Assembly: GCF_000296835.1 (NCBI RefSeq)
Contig: NZ_CAKE01000002.1
Coordinates: 1 to 64,000, forward strand
Length of the DNA stretch: 64,000 nt
DNA from: Lactobacillus hominis DSM 23910 = CRBIP 24.179
GTDB taxonomy: Bacteria; Bacillota; Bacilli; Lactobacillales; Lactobacillaceae
Reading direction: 5' to 3'
Shown: in pieces, positions 1-9,000 of the stretch
Numbering within the stretch: position 1 is the stretch's first letter
Layout: each line of letters opens with the position of its first letter
Program-made: the position numbers and the translations under genes
Notes under the pieces: model-generated
Databases searched by the model: none
What the model saw: the letters and a program-made list of their open reading frames with translations, nothing else
What the model was told of the DNA's origin: nothing

Positions 1-43
1 ATATTTTTTTCTCAAGCTCCGCTTTCTCAAAAGCAGCTTTTAA

Positions 44-72
44 AATATATCATCTTGCGTTTGCTTTGTCAA
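44..72 (-). promoter_or_regulatory. Leftward promoter P3, near consensus; probable stable-RNA operon promoter
   Basis: On the minus strand: consensus -35 TTGACA (67-72), a 17-bp spacer and TATATT (44-49). Tandem strong promoters with a non-coding leader are typical of lactobacillus rRNA operons. That an rRNA (or tRNA) operon begins left of position 1 is inference. Apart from the three promoters and one small hairpin I see nothing else in 1-259. Confidence 0.65.
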
Positions 73-138
73 CTAATTTTTTCATCTTTTTTATTCCGAT
101 GTTTGTCCTTAGTTGCTTTCTCTCAAACACAATTAAAT

Positions 139-167
139 ATGTTACATTAAAACTTTTATTTTTGCAA
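139..167 (-). promoter_or_regulatory. Leftward promoter P2 of a tandem set
   Basis: On the minus strand: TTGCAA (162-167), a 17-bp spacer and TAACAT (139-144). It is the middle of three promoters with identical spacing. No ORF follows before the window edge, so it serves something outside the window. Confidence 0.6.
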
Positions 168-222
168 GAACTTTTTTCATTCTTTTTAAAACTTAGTTAC
201 CTGTCTCACAGGCGCAATAAGT

Positions 223-251
223 ATATTACATGAATCACCAATTCAATGCAA
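223..251 (-). promoter_or_regulatory. Leftward promoter P1 of a tandem set
   Basis: Read on the minus strand there is a TTGCAT -35 (246-251), an exact 17-bp spacer and a TAATAT -10 (223-228). It lies just downstream of the S1-protein gene and points off the left edge. A short hairpin (CCTGT-ctc-ACAGG, 200-212) lies in the transcribed leader. Confidence 0.5.
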
Positions 252-259
252 GTACTTTT

Positions 260-628
260 TTAAAAATATCTTTTATATGCTTCATCAAGTTGCTCCGACA
301 ACGCCTGCTTTAAAGGCCTAAAGCCAGTTTTAACATTCAATGAAGTCCAAAAATGAACTTGTTGCTTTCTATTTTCTAGCACATGGTTAGTTACTGCTCG
401 ATGCGATAAACTGATCTGATTCGAATAAGGATCGATATCTAAAACCATTACCCTAATTTTTTCGCCTACTTTATAAGTATCGCCAATATTACTTACAAAA
501 CCTGCTTGAATTTCAGAGATATGAATCAATCCTTCCGTATCTTCATCTAGCTTTACGAAAATTCCATATTGCTGAATGCCATTAATAATTCCATCTAAAA
601 TATCGCCGATTTTATATTTCATTGTCAT
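260..628 (-). CDS. S1-domain RNA-binding protein, CvfD/YugI (general stress protein 13) type
   Basis: This 122-aa protein consists mainly of one S1 RNA-binding domain (about residues 5-75), with the typical GxxxxGxV beginning (GDILDGIINGIQQYGIFVKL) and a GLIHISEI strand, followed by a short tail. Family members in Bacillus and streptococci bind RNA or ribosomes and act as post-transcriptional regulators. An alternative ATG two codons inside (622) fits the weak AAGAAGTG ribosome site equally well. It stands alone, divergent from the flavoprotein gene. Its target RNAs cannot be read from sequence. Confidence 0.8.
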   Translation of the reverse strand: MTMKYKIGDILDGIINGIQQYGIFVKLDEDTEGLIHISEIQAGFVSNIGDTYKVGEKIRVMVLDIDPYSNQISLSHRAVTNHVLENRKQQVHFWTSLNVKTGFRPLKQALSEQLDEAYKRYF

Positions 629-739
629 TCACTTCTTTTCTCTATTAAATCATTTTAAAGCTTTCTCTTACTAAATACTAAACTAGTGATTTATTTTGTA
701 TAATATTTTTTGTGTATTTGAAAGGAGAATAAGATAAAT

Positions 740-1675
740 ATGTACGATCTTGCCATAATTGGCGCAGGTCCAGTTGGACTTTTTGCCACTACTTTTGGAA
801 ACCTGCATAATTTAAAAGTAGTTACTTTTGAAGCTTTAGACACTGTCGGCGGACAAGTGCAAATGCTTTTTCCTAACAAAAATATCAAAGATGTCCCTGC
901 ATTTTCTACAATAAAAGGCAAACAATTAATAAAAAATTTAAAAAGCGATATTTCTAATTCAATAGTTGCTAATACTAAAATTCAATCTATTGAACGAAAA
1001 GAAGATTATTTCTTGTTAAATGAAACTTACCAAGCCAAAACTATTCTACTTACTAGCGGACTTGGAGCTTTTCATCCCAAAAAATTACCTTCTAAATTTG
1101 ATAATCCAAGAGTTCATTACTTCATGACTGATTCTCAAAAATATAAGGGCAAAACAGTTGCTATTTTAGGTGGTGGCGACAGTGCATTAGATTGGGCTTT
1201 CGAATTAGCTAACGCTAACTGCAATGTTAGTTTAATTCACCGTCGCAATGAATTTCGCGGATTAGAAAGTACTTTAGAAAAATTGCGAAGTTTAAAAAAT
1301 GTAAAAATATTAACGCCTTATCTTCCCCAAGATATCAATCTACAAGATAATTTACTACAGTTGCAATTACGCAGCGTAGGAAATAGTGAAACACAAAATA
1401 TAGAAATTGACAATATTTTCGTTGCTTACGGCTATAAATCTGATACTCATTTATTAAGAAAATGGCAATTAGATTTAGATTCTGAGGGGGTTGTCGTAGA
1501 CACCACTATGGCTACGAATATTCCCGGAATCTATGCAGCCGGCGATTGCGTCAGCTATCCTGGACGCGTGCCGATGATTGCTTTAGGATTTGGCGAAGCA
1601 CAAGTTGCTATTTCAAATATTATGGCTAAATTATTCCCTGAAAAAAAGATAACTTTACATTCTACAAGTATCTAA
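740..1675 (+). CDS. Thioredoxin-reductase-like ferredoxin-NADP reductase (YumC type)
   Basis: This 311-aa flavoprotein has an N-terminal FAD Rossmann motif (GAGPVGLF, residue 8 on), a central NADPH motif (GGGDSALDW, near residue 145) and a C-terminal FAD motif (AAGDC, near 266). The thioredoxin-reductase fold is complete, but there is no redox-active CxxC between the NADPH motifs, which places it with type-2 ferredoxin/flavodoxin-NADP reductases rather than TrxB. A strong AAAGGAG site precedes the ATG, and a TATAAT -10 lies at 699-704. The electron acceptor is inferred from the family. It precedes the DedA gene by 20 nt and is probably cotranscribed. Confidence 0.85.
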   Translation: MYDLAIIGAGPVGLFATTFGNLHNLKVVTFEALDTVGGQVQMLFPNKNIKDVPAFSTIKGKQLIKNLKSDISNSIVANTKIQSIERKEDYFLLNETYQAKTILLTSGLGAFHPKKLPSKFDNPRVHYFMTDSQKYKGKTVAILGGGDSALDWAFELANANCNVSLIHRRNEFRGLESTLEKLRSLKNVKILTPYLPQDINLQDNLLQLQLRSVGNSETQNIEIDNIFVAYGYKSDTHLLRKWQLDLDSEGVVVDTTMATNIPGIYAAGDCVSYPGRVPMIALGFGEAQVAISNIMAKLFPEKKITLHSTSI

Positions 1676-1695
1676 AATTACGAAAGGTTTTATAA

Positions 1696-2346
1696 ATGAA
1701 TCTGATAGATTTTATTTTGCACATCGATGATCATTTGGTAACTATAGTCAATTCATGCGGAAATTGGACCTATTTAATTCTATTTGCAATTATTTTTATT
1801 GAAACTGGTTTAGTGGTTTTTCCATTTTTGCCAGGTGACTCTTTAATTTTTGCTTGCTGCGCAATGGCTGCTTCGCCAAAATATAATCTTCCATTTTGGC
1901 TATGCTACCTAATTTTTCTTGTAGCTGCTATTGCAGGCGATACAGTGAATTATGAAATCGGTCGCTGGTCTGAAGCAAAAGGAGCTCAACATTCCTGGTT
2001 TAATAAATTAATTGATGAAAATAAGAAAAAAGCCGCCCAAAACTTTTTTGACCGCCATGGCGGAATCACAATTGTTCTAGGTCGCTTTATACCATTTATT
2101 AGAACCTTTGTTCCATTTGTTTCTGGTGCAAGCAAAATGCATTATCCAACTTTTATTAAATACAACCTTGTGGGTGGCTTTTTATGGGTTAGTCTATTTT
2201 CAGCATTGGGATTTTTCTTCGGCAACATCCCAGTAGTGCAGGCTCATTTCTCATTAATCGTAATTGCAATCATCCTCATCTCAGTGGTTCCAATGCTGAT
2301 TATCTGGTTAAAGAAAAAAATAATACTAAAAAAAGAGCTTCGTTAA
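1696..2346 (+). CDS. DedA family integral membrane protein
   Basis: This 216-aa protein has the DedA/SNARE-associated (VTT) domain: an amphipathic start, the FIETGLVVFPFLPGDS motif near residue 40, and the GRFIPFIRTFVPFVSG motif near residue 125 with conserved arginines, followed by C-terminal membrane helices. DedA proteins are thought to move lipids (for example undecaprenyl phosphate) across the membrane and support proton-motive-force and envelope homeostasis. The substrate here is unknown. The gene follows the reductase closely and ends in a bidirectional terminator. Confidence 0.88.
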   Translation: MNLIDFILHIDDHLVTIVNSCGNWTYLILFAIIFIETGLVVFPFLPGDSLIFACCAMAASPKYNLPFWLCYLIFLVAAIAGDTVNYEIGRWSEAKGAQHSWFNKLIDENKKKAAQNFFDRHGGITIVLGRFIPFIRTFVPFVSGASKMHYPTFIKYNLVGGFLWVSLFSALGFFFGNIPVVQAHFSLIVIAIILISVVPMLIIWLKKKIILKKELR

Positions 2347-2390
2347 TGATATAACCTCATCTGAGTTTCATATCATGGAGCTCTTTTTTT
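2332..2390. terminator. Bidirectional rho-independent terminator (dedA / membrane protein)
   Basis: Outer arms AAAGAGCT (2332-2339) and AGCTCTTT (2379-2386) and inner arms ATGATAT/ATATCAT form a long hairpin, followed by a T run on the plus strand and preceded by an A run that serves the minus strand. It sits between convergent genes. Confidence 0.8.
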
Positions 2391-3004
2391 TAATGCTTTA
2401 AAATAAATTTTGCAAAATATAATTCATAAATTATGCCAGCTACAGCAAAACATGCCGCAAAAAATCCTTCAGTTAAAACATTAATTATTGGATCTGTAGC
2501 TGGATCAAATAGCCAATTGCTATTATTGAACAAAATATGATGAAATTGCATAAAGAAACCATCAAAATTAGTGACAGCAAAAGGCAAAATCACCACTGGA
2601 ATTACCATAAAGATTAAGGCAATTGTAGGTGTCAAAACTAAGTAAGCTGTTTTCTTTCGCGCTTTTAAAAAGAAGTAAATAATAATGCCGACAATAAATA
2701 CAATGAGCGCTAGTTGAAACATCAATTTGCATTCATAAAAATGTTCGGCAGCATTTACAGAGGTTGGAAAATTGGACATTTGAAGTTTATTTTTTAAAGG
2801 CCACAGCAAATAAAACATCAGTTGATTATAGTTATGCATAATTACCGATAATGGTTGCTTTACTATCTGATCAGTTTTTTGCAGTTTAACAAATAAGGCT
2901 AAAAGTGGCCAACTAAAAATCAAGGCCCCCACAGTCGCACTGGAAAGCGCCATAAAAAAATTATACAGAATAGAACTTATTGGTTTTTTCTTCATAATTG
3001 CCAC
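2390..3004 (-). CDS. TIGR01906/DUF1461 family membrane protein
   Basis: This 204-aa protein has about four hydrophobic segments (residues ~18-40, 95-115, 125-150, 180-200) and a large central extracytoplasmic loop. It matches the lactobacillus membrane family usually found directly after the NagD-like HAD phosphatase gene, as here, where the two genes overlap by 13 nt. Function is unknown. Last gene of a five-gene minus-strand operon. Confidence 0.75.
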   Translation of the reverse strand: MAIMKKKPISSILYNFFMALSSATVGALIFSWPLLALFVKLQKTDQIVKQPLSVIMHNYNQLMFYLLWPLKNKLQMSNFPTSVNAAEHFYECKLMFQLALIVFIVGIIIYFFLKARKKTAYLVLTPTIALIFMVIPVVILPFAVTNFDGFFMQFHHILFNNSNWLFDPATDPIINVLTEGFFAACFAVAGIIYELYFAKFILKH

Positions 3005-3768
3005 TCATTCAAATTATTTACCACATAAGTTGGTTGAACATCTACAGATTGCAAATCAGTTTTTTTAGTTACACCTGTTAAAGTTAACAATGTATCAATA
3101 TGAGAATTGATTCCAGCACAAATATCCGTTTGATAATAATCTCCGACAATCAACGTTTCAGCTTTAGTTTTATTTATCTTTTTTAAAGCATAATCAATTA
3201 TTGGCTTGGCAGGTTTACCAATAAAAAGAGGCTCTTGACCGCTTGCAGTCGCAATCATCGCACACTGTGACCCATTTCCTGGTAGTAGTTCACCGTTTGC
3301 AGGTAAAACTTTATCAGCATTTGTTGCAATAAAAGTGGCTCCATTTCGAATGCAGCGACAAGCTGTGCGTATTTTATGATAAGTTAAATCTGTATCCATC
3401 CCTACAATTACATATTCTGGATTTTGATCATCTAAAACAAAACGTGGATCTGAAAATAATCCTTTCCTTACACCAATTTGCCCAATAACATAAATTCTAA
3501 TTGGAGTATTTCTAGGATGTTTATCTTTCAAATATGAAGCTGTCGCCATTACTGGCGTATAGATATGACTGACATCGGTTTTTACGCCATGATCTTGCAA
3601 TTTAGCTACAACCATTTCTGGCGTGCGTGTTGTATTATTTGTCAAAAATAAATATGGAATTTTCGTTTCATCTAAGCGATGGACGAATTCTACGCCTGAT
3701 TCAATCGTTTCTTTTCCGCGATAAATTGTTCCATCAAGGTCAATTAAATAGCAACTATACTTTTTCAC
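2992..3768 (-). CDS. HAD-superfamily phosphatase, NagD-like (TIGR01457)
   Basis: This 258-aa hydrolase begins with the HAD nucleophile motif DLDGT (residues 11-15), has the TNNTTR motif II near residue 43, a C2-type cap in the middle, and a GDYYQTDI motif near residue 208 for Mg binding. It belongs to the p-nitrophenylphosphatase/NagD class, which dephosphorylates small sugar or nucleotide phosphates; the physiological substrate is not known. The start is GTG, overlapping the YutD stop by 4 nt, so translation is probably coupled. Confidence 0.85.
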   Translation of the reverse strand: MKKYSCYLIDLDGTIYRGKETIESGVEFVHRLDETKIPYLFLTNNTTRTPEMVVAKLQDHGVKTDVSHIYTPVMATASYLKDKHPRNTPIRIYVIGQIGVRKGLFSDPRFVLDDQNPEYVIVGMDTDLTYHKIRTACRCIRNGATFIATNADKVLPANGELLPGNGSQCAMIATASGQEPLFIGKPAKPIIDYALKKINKTKAETLIVGDYYQTDICAGINSHIDTLLTLTGVTKKTDLQSVDVQPTYVVNNLNEWQL

Positions 3769-4313
3769 ATTTTGTCCTTTCTTTTCTTTATTACAAAACT
3801 CTTATTTTTATGCCCTTTATGACGACTTTTTATTGCAACAGAGCGGTTAGACTTAATTTTAGTTTTGCGCACTCTTCTTTCAGTAAAGTTTTGTTTTTTG
3901 TTAAAGCGACTTCTCTTACGTTTGTTCTTTCTCCCTAAAACGATTCGTTTTACAGGATTATCGCCAAATAAATGGATAACAAAATAAGCACTCCCTGGAT
4001 TACAATATTCTTCCAAATAATCATTAATCGTAGTTGCTTTTTTATCTATTGAAACATGTTCATTTTCATCATAAAAACCCTTTAAGCGTAAATGATCGCT
4101 AGATACATCCCCGACAATATAGTCATATTGATTAAGAAAAGGATCATATTTTTGCCGTAGCAATTCTAAATCTAGGCCATTTCGTACATTAGCTAAGATT
4201 TCATACTTTCGCCCATCAATTAATAAGACATTTTCGCCTAATACTACATGAGCTAGCGGATGTCGGATCACGACTTGCTCTTTTTCGTTTTTTTCTTTTT
4301 GTTTATCTTTCAT
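3765..4313 (-). CDS. YutD family protein (DUF1027) with a very basic tail
   Basis: This 182-aa protein has a YutD core over about residues 15-125 (VLLIDGRKYEI, YDYIVGDVSSDHLRLKGFY, YCNPGSAYFVIH) and a C-terminal ~55-residue extension dominated by K and R. The tail suggests nucleic-acid or ribosome contact, but that is inference. The function of the YutD family is unknown; in Bacillaceae and lactobacilli it travels with the HAD phosphatase gene, as here. Confidence 0.82.
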   Translation of the reverse strand: MKDKQKEKNEKEQVVIRHPLAHVVLGENVLLIDGRKYEILANVRNGLDLELLRQKYDPFLNQYDYIVGDVSSDHLRLKGFYDENEHVSIDKKATTINDYLEEYCNPGSAYFVIHLFGDNPVKRIVLGRKNKRKRSRFNKKQNFTERRVRKTKIKSNRSVAIKSRHKGHKNKSFVIKKRKDKM

Positions 4314-4314
4314 T

Positions 4315-5685
4315 TTACCTATTTTCTTTAAGTGGATATTTTTTAGCTAAATAATCTCCAACAACGGTTCTTAAATATTGTGGGAATAAAAATTCGTTCT
4401 GTCCCACAATTGCCAAAGTCGGAAAGAAAGGAATTAAGACATAATGATCCAGCACTGCAATTGTATAGAATTTTTCTGGCTCTATTTCTTTGCTATTTAC
4501 ATAAACAGTTCTTGATTCAGGGTCAACTGTTATTCCTTTATAGACAATTTCGCCAAAAATCTTGCCACGAAAACTCATCCCTACTAAGTGAAACTTCTTT
4601 AAATAATGTCTATTTTTTTCAACTTCCATTACCAAACGCCACAGATCCTCACCTTTTAAAGTGGATCTGACAACGTGCATCGGATGTGGCAAAGCTTGCT
4701 GAAGATCAGCCTCAGTAAAAACGCCTGAATTAAATGGCTTTAAAAATAAACCTGTACTGAGCATTCCGATATCTGTTTTAGCAAAATCCGTAATTGCATC
4801 TAAACTCGCTTCAATTGCCCGCATTTTATTATTGTCAAATTCTGCAGGTAGGTCTGCTATCTTTTCTTTAGTTAAAATATCAATTCCTTTTTGTCTTAAG
4901 GAGCTAATATATTTTTCATCGTCTTTAAGTTCTTCCATCTTGCTAGTTGGGTGGGTAGTCGGCTTTATTTCGACAACATGGTGATCTTTTAAATTAACAT
5001 GGATATCTCCCACATACTTTCCCCACTTACCAGTTTGAGTAATCCATGTTTTATTTACTTTTTCGCCATTTTCTAGTAAGTCATGGCTATGGCCGCCAAC
5101 AATTAGATTAATCTGTGGATAATTTTGCGCTAAAAAACGATCCATTGTTAAGCCAATATGACTTACAACAATTAACATGTCATATTTATCCTCTAATTGA
5201 GGTAATAAATTATCCATTGTATTGGCAATTAATTTAACATTCCAGCCATTTGGACCGTATGTCATCGGATAAGCTGCGGTCAAGCCAACTACGGCAATAC
5301 GCGTATTTTGCTTAGTAATAAAAATCTTATAAGGCGTGCACCATCTAGGCATGCTATTATCTTTTTCTCTAAGATTGGCTAACACTACAGGAAAATTGGC
5401 ATGATCAAACAGTCCTTCTAAAACTGTATGAGAATTAGAAATTCCTTCATTATTTCCAATTGTGATCGCATTATAATTGAAGCGATTCATTAATTCAATA
5501 TTAGCTTGACCCTTAGTTGCTTCTGACAAAGGATGGGAACGATCCATAAAATCTCCAGCATCAAAAGTAAAAACTTCATCAACAGTTTGATCTTTTTGTG
5601 CTTTTTTTAAAAAACGCTCTATTTTGGGAAAGGTTTCAAAATGCGAGTGTAAATCGTTAGTATGTAAAATTCTGATTTTTTCCAT
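4315..5685 (-). CDS. Cytoplasmic metallophosphatase / 5'-nucleotidase (YunD type)
   Basis: This 456-aa protein has the calcineurin-like metal-binding motifs in order: HTNDLHSH (residue 8), GDFMDR (near 45), GNNEG (near 76), VSHIG (near 172) and GGHSHD (near 195). A 5'-nucleotidase C-terminal domain follows from about residue 290. It has no signal peptide, unlike secreted UshA-type enzymes, so it probably acts on nucleotides or nucleotide sugars in the cytoplasm. It sits 1 nt upstream of yutD and 3 nt downstream of the 110-aa gene, inside one operon. Confidence 0.85.
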   Translation of the reverse strand: MEKIRILHTNDLHSHFETFPKIERFLKKAQKDQTVDEVFTFDAGDFMDRSHPLSEATKGQANIELMNRFNYNAITIGNNEGISNSHTVLEGLFDHANFPVVLANLREKDNSMPRWCTPYKIFITKQNTRIAVVGLTAAYPMTYGPNGWNVKLIANTMDNLLPQLEDKYDMLIVVSHIGLTMDRFLAQNYPQINLIVGGHSHDLLENGEKVNKTWITQTGKWGKYVGDIHVNLKDHHVVEIKPTTHPTSKMEELKDDEKYISSLRQKGIDILTKEKIADLPAEFDNNKMRAIEASLDAITDFAKTDIGMLSTGLFLKPFNSGVFTEADLQQALPHPMHVVRSTLKGEDLWRLVMEVEKNRHYLKKFHLVGMSFRGKIFGEIVYKGITVDPESRTVYVNSKEIEPEKFYTIAVLDHYVLIPFFPTLAIVGQNEFLFPQYLRTVVGDYLAKKYPLKENR

Positions 5686-5688
5686 TTT

Positions 5689-6021
5689 TTACCCAATTCT
5701 ATTTGCTTTTAAAATTGCTTGATAGGCATCAAGGACTTTACCTTTAGGCTTTTCCCACTCTACCCAATCAGGATTTTTCCAATCATCTTCATTTAATAAA
5801 GTTTCAAGATCATAAGTTTCATTAATATATTGTTCGTAAGTCTCTAATGCTTTGGTGCGAGCCAAATTTAACTGCAAAATTCTAACTCTTTTGATTTTGC
5901 CACGATCAACTGCTAATTCAGCAATTCCATTTTGATCAACATTAGAAATCTCATAATACTTGCTTCCATCATTACGAGTAACTTCTTCTATTAAATTTAA
6001 TTGTTGATATTTACTAGCCAT
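5689..6021 (-). CDS. Uncharacterised 110-aa cytoplasmic protein
   Basis: I do not recognise this 110-aa protein. It has no signal peptide, membrane helix or cysteine. The N-terminal half looks like a small beta-rich domain (YYEISNVDQNGIAEL); the C-terminal half is acidic and tryptophan-rich (DDWKNPDWVEWEKP) and then helical. It is the first gene of the operon with the metallophosphatase, yutD and HAD phosphatase genes, three nucleotides from the next start, so a linked role is plausible but unproven. Confidence 0.65.
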   Translation of the reverse strand: MASKYQQLNLIEEVTRNDGSKYYEISNVDQNGIAELAVDRGKIKRVRILQLNLARTKALETYEQYINETYDLETLLNEDDWKNPDWVEWEKPKGKVLDAYQAILKANRIG

Positions 6022-6120
6022 ATTTTCAACTCAATTCTAAAAATATAATAATAAATCTTAATCTTCTAGCAAAAAATGCACAAGCATGCTATTGTTAAAA
6101 CAAGAAATAGAGGTGGATGC

Positions 6121-7494
6121 ATGAAGATTAATAAATCTGGTTTTTTAGTCTTTATTTTAAGTCTAATTTTTATTTTTAATTCCGGCTTTTTGGTTGTCGG
6201 CCATCGTGGTAATCCTTCAAAGTATCCCGAAGAAACTATCCAAAGCGATAATTCCGCTTTTAACGATGGAGCTGATTATGTAGAATTAGATTTACATGTT
6301 TCAAAAGATAATGTCTTAGTTGTCTCTCATGATCGCGACTTAGCGCGGGTTATCGGCTCATCGGTTATTGTATCACAAAACAATTTTTCCTATCTTCATA
6401 GCCTGAGACAACCCAATGGAGAACCAATAATTTCATTAGATCAATTATTTGAATATTATAAAGATAAGCCTAATACCAAGTTTTTATTAGAAACCAAAAA
6501 AACTAAGCATAATAATCCTAAAAATATGGAGTATTTATTAGCAAATAGCATCAAAAAATATAATATGCAAAATAGAGTAATGATTCATAGTTTTTCAGCT
6601 GATAGTTTAAAAACTATGAGCAAATTACTTCCAGATGTCCCCCGCATTTTTATTGTTGGATCATTAAAGCGCATTAACTTTGAAGTTCTATCTTATGTGA
6701 ATGGAATCAATATTTCATCCGACTTAATCACACAAAATCCTCTACTGATTAAACAGCTTCATGCTTTGCATCAAAAAGTTTTTGTTTGGGCTGAAATGAC
6801 TGAATCGCCTAAACTTTGGAATTGGCTAATTAATAATGATATTGATGGTGTCGTAACCAACTTTCCGGCAACCGGATATAAATATAAATTAGCAAAAGCC
6901 GGTACGAAAAAATATTCTGTTGATAAAGATGGCTACTATTATGGTAGAATGCCGACAACTGCTATGGAAAACCCTTATTTACAAATTAGTACTAAGACTA
7001 ATATCAAATTCTTAGAAAAAGTCCATGTTTCCAATGCAGTAATTTCCCAAGGTAAAACTTTCTATCAAATTGGAAATAAGGCTTTCGTTCCTGCAGATTT
7101 AATTAGTTTTGATTTGCAGCCTGAATGGTTGATGCCTTATTGGAACTTGAAAATTATTTCTAAATACCCTGCCATTGCAACTTATAGCGAGCCACAAAAT
7201 AATGCAACTAAAACTGGTTATTTAAATGCTAATAAAAAATATCAAATTTTAGGTGTCAATGGTGGTAGTCAGCCTAGTTGGATCTATACTAGTGACGGAT
7301 GGGTAAAGGCAAAAGACATTTTGTATTACGGCTTGTTTAACCAAAATTCTATTGCCTTTAAGCAATACGCAGCTCTTAAACCAAGTTCTAAGGCTACTAA
7401 TATCGTTTTGCCGTATACTAATTTTGCTAACAAAAATCAAAAAATAAACTTTTGGAAGCATTATAAGAGCGTAAATGCTGTAATATTTAATTAG
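6121..7494 (+). CDS. Secreted or membrane-anchored glycerophosphodiester phosphodiesterase with C-terminal surface-type domain
   Basis: From the ATG at 6121 (AGGTGG site at 6111-6116; an in-frame upstream ATG lacks one) this is 457 aa. An N-terminal hydrophobic segment (residues ~7-25) is a signal peptide or anchor. The GDPD TIM barrel follows, with GHRGNPSKYPEET supplying the catalytic HR and PE..T motif, ELDLHVSKD and SHD for metal and catalysis, and LLETKK later. Residues ~290-400 resemble wall-binding repeats of lactobacillus surface proteins (DGYYYGRMPT, TYSEPQNNATKTGYL), a weaker assignment. Probable role: hydrolysis of glycerophosphodiesters or teichoic-acid glycerophosphate at the cell surface. 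Confidence 0.82.
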   Translation: MKINKSGFLVFILSLIFIFNSGFLVVGHRGNPSKYPEETIQSDNSAFNDGADYVELDLHVSKDNVLVVSHDRDLARVIGSSVIVSQNNFSYLHSLRQPNGEPIISLDQLFEYYKDKPNTKFLLETKKTKHNNPKNMEYLLANSIKKYNMQNRVMIHSFSADSLKTMSKLLPDVPRIFIVGSLKRINFEVLSYVNGINISSDLITQNPLLIKQLHALHQKVFVWAEMTESPKLWNWLINNDIDGVVTNFPATGYKYKLAKAGTKKYSVDKDGYYYGRMPTTAMENPYLQISTKTNIKFLEKVHVSNAVISQGKTFYQIGNKAFVPADLISFDLQPEWLMPYWNLKIISKYPAIATYSEPQNNATKTGYLNANKKYQILGVNGGSQPSWIYTSDGWVKAKDILYYGLFNQNSIAFKQYAALKPSSKATNIVLPYTNFANKNQKINFWKHYKSVNAVIFN

Positions 7495-7517
7495 AAGAAT
7501 AAATAAAGGAGTTAATT

Positions 7518-8915
7518 ATGGAATTAGATTACAAAAAATTAGCTGCAGAAAAAAAGGATGCCATCTTAAACGATCTTAGAGAATTAATCGCCATTAATTC
7601 AGCTGAAGATCTCAATAACACAAGTAAGGAATATCCTGTAGGACCAGGTCCTGTTAAGGCAATGAAGAAGTTTCTTTCATTTGCTCAGCGCGATGGCTTT
7701 GATACAGAAAACTTCGATAACTATGCTGGTCGTATCAACTTCGGTGAAGGTCAAAAACGTGTTGGCGTAATTGGACATATGGATGTTGTCCCTGCTGGCG
7801 ATGGCTGGAAAACTGACCCATTCAAGATGACTATTAAAGATGGCAAAATTTATGGTCGCGGAAGCGCTGACGATAAAGGTCCATCTTTAGCAGCATATTA
7901 CGGAATGCTTATTTTAAAAGAAAATGGCTTTAAACCTAAAAAGAAGATCGACTTTGTTTTAGGAACCAATGAAGAAACCAATTGGGTAGGAATTGATTAC
8001 TACCTTAAGCATCAACCCGCTCCAGATGTTGCCTTTTCTCCAGATGCGGAATTCCCAATCATTAACGGCGAGCAAGGTATTGTTACTCTTAAACTTGACT
8101 TTAAAGATGACTTTAACCAAGGCAACGTTAAATTATGGACATTTAATGCCGGTATTGCAGCAAACGTCATCCCTCAAACAGCAACTGCTCAATTAGAAGG
8201 TGACAATCTTGAAGATATTAAGCCTAAATATGAAGCCTTTTTGAAAGAACATAATCTTGAAGGTAAATTCGAAATGCTCAGCGGTCGCGCTCAACTTACT
8301 TTAACTGGCCACGGAGCTCACGCTTCTGCTCCAGAAACTGGACGCAACGCTGCTACTTACTTAGCTCTTTTCTTAGATTCATTTGACTTCGGTGGACAAG
8401 TAAAGAACTTTTTACACTTTATCGCCACTGTAGAACACAAAGACTTCCATGGTGAAAAATTAGGTATAGCTCACCATGATGACTTAATGGGCGATCTTAC
8501 CAGCTCACCAGCAATTTTTAAAGTTGAAGGTCAAAATGCTTACATTCTAAACAATGTTCGCTATCCTCAAGGCACGGATCCTGAAAAGATGATTGACCAA
8601 ATCAATGCGAAATTCGGCAACATTTTAGTTGCTCGCATTGAAGGCAGCGCTGAAGAGCCTCACTACGTACCAGGCGACGATCCAATCGTTAAAACTTTGC
8701 TTTCTGTATACGAAAAACAAACTGGTAAAAAGGGGCACGAAGTTATCATCGGTGGTGGTACCTACGGTCGCTTATTTAAACATGGCGTAGCCTTTGGTGC
8801 CCAAGCTGAAGGTGCCCCACTTGTAATGCACCAACCAAATGAATACATGACAGTTGATGACCTAATTAATTCCATTGCAATCTATGCTGAAGCTATTTAC
8901 GAATTAAGTAAATAA
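7518..8915 (+). CDS. pepV: Dipeptidase PepV
   Basis: This 465-aa protein is a member of the M20 metallopeptidase family at the length expected for PepV. Visible motifs are [12 protein letters not shown] (zinc ligand His and catalytic Asp), [10 protein letters not shown] (bridging Asp), GTNEETNW (catalytic Glu pair), and a C-terminal GGGTYGR with HQPNEY. It hydrolyses dipeptides, and some tripeptides, in the cytoplasm, the last step of casein or peptide use in lactobacilli. A clear AAAGGAG site precedes the ATG. The gene follows the GDPD gene by 23 nt and ends in a strong terminator. Confidence 0.95.
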   Translation: MELDYKKLAAEKKDAILNDLRELIAINSAEDLNNTSKEYPVGPGPVKAMKKFLSFAQRDGFDTENFDNYAGRINFGEGQKRVGVIGHMDVVPAGDGWKTDPFKMTIKDGKIYGRGSADDKGPSLAAYYGMLILKENGFKPKKKIDFVLGTNEETNWVGIDYYLKHQPAPDVAFSPDAEFPIINGEQGIVTLKLDFKDDFNQGNVKLWTFNAGIAANVIPQTATAQLEGDNLEDIKPKYEAFLKEHNLEGKFEMLSGRAQLTLTGHGAHASAPETGRNAATYLALFLDSFDFGGQVKNFLHFIATVEHKDFHGEKLGIAHHDDLMGDLTSSPAIFKVEGQNAYILNNVRYPQGTDPEKMIDQINAKFGNILVARIEGSAEEPHYVPGDDPIVKTLLSVYEKQTGKKGHEVIIGGGTYGRLFKHGVAFGAQAEGAPLVMHQPNEYMTVDDLINSIAIYAEAIYELSK

Positions 8916-8928
8916 ATTACTAAATCTT

Positions 8929-8958
8929 AAAAGGACGGTCTGCTACCGCCCTTTTTTT
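8929..8958 (+). terminator. Rho-independent terminator after pepV
   Basis: Hairpin AAGGACGGT-ctgct-ACCGCCCTT (one mismatch) followed by T7. It abuts the PBP promoter -10 region. Confidence 0.85.
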
Positions 8959-8966
8959 GCTATAAT
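8958..8966 (+). promoter_or_regulatory. Extended -10 promoter of the PBP gene
   Basis: TGCTATAAT (TG-N-TATAAT) lies 34 nt upstream of the GTG start. No good -35 is possible because the preceding bases are the pepV terminator; an extended -10 promoter can work without one. Confidence 0.55.
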
Positions 8967-9000
8967 AAGACAAAAGCTAAAGAATAAAGGGATCTTATTA

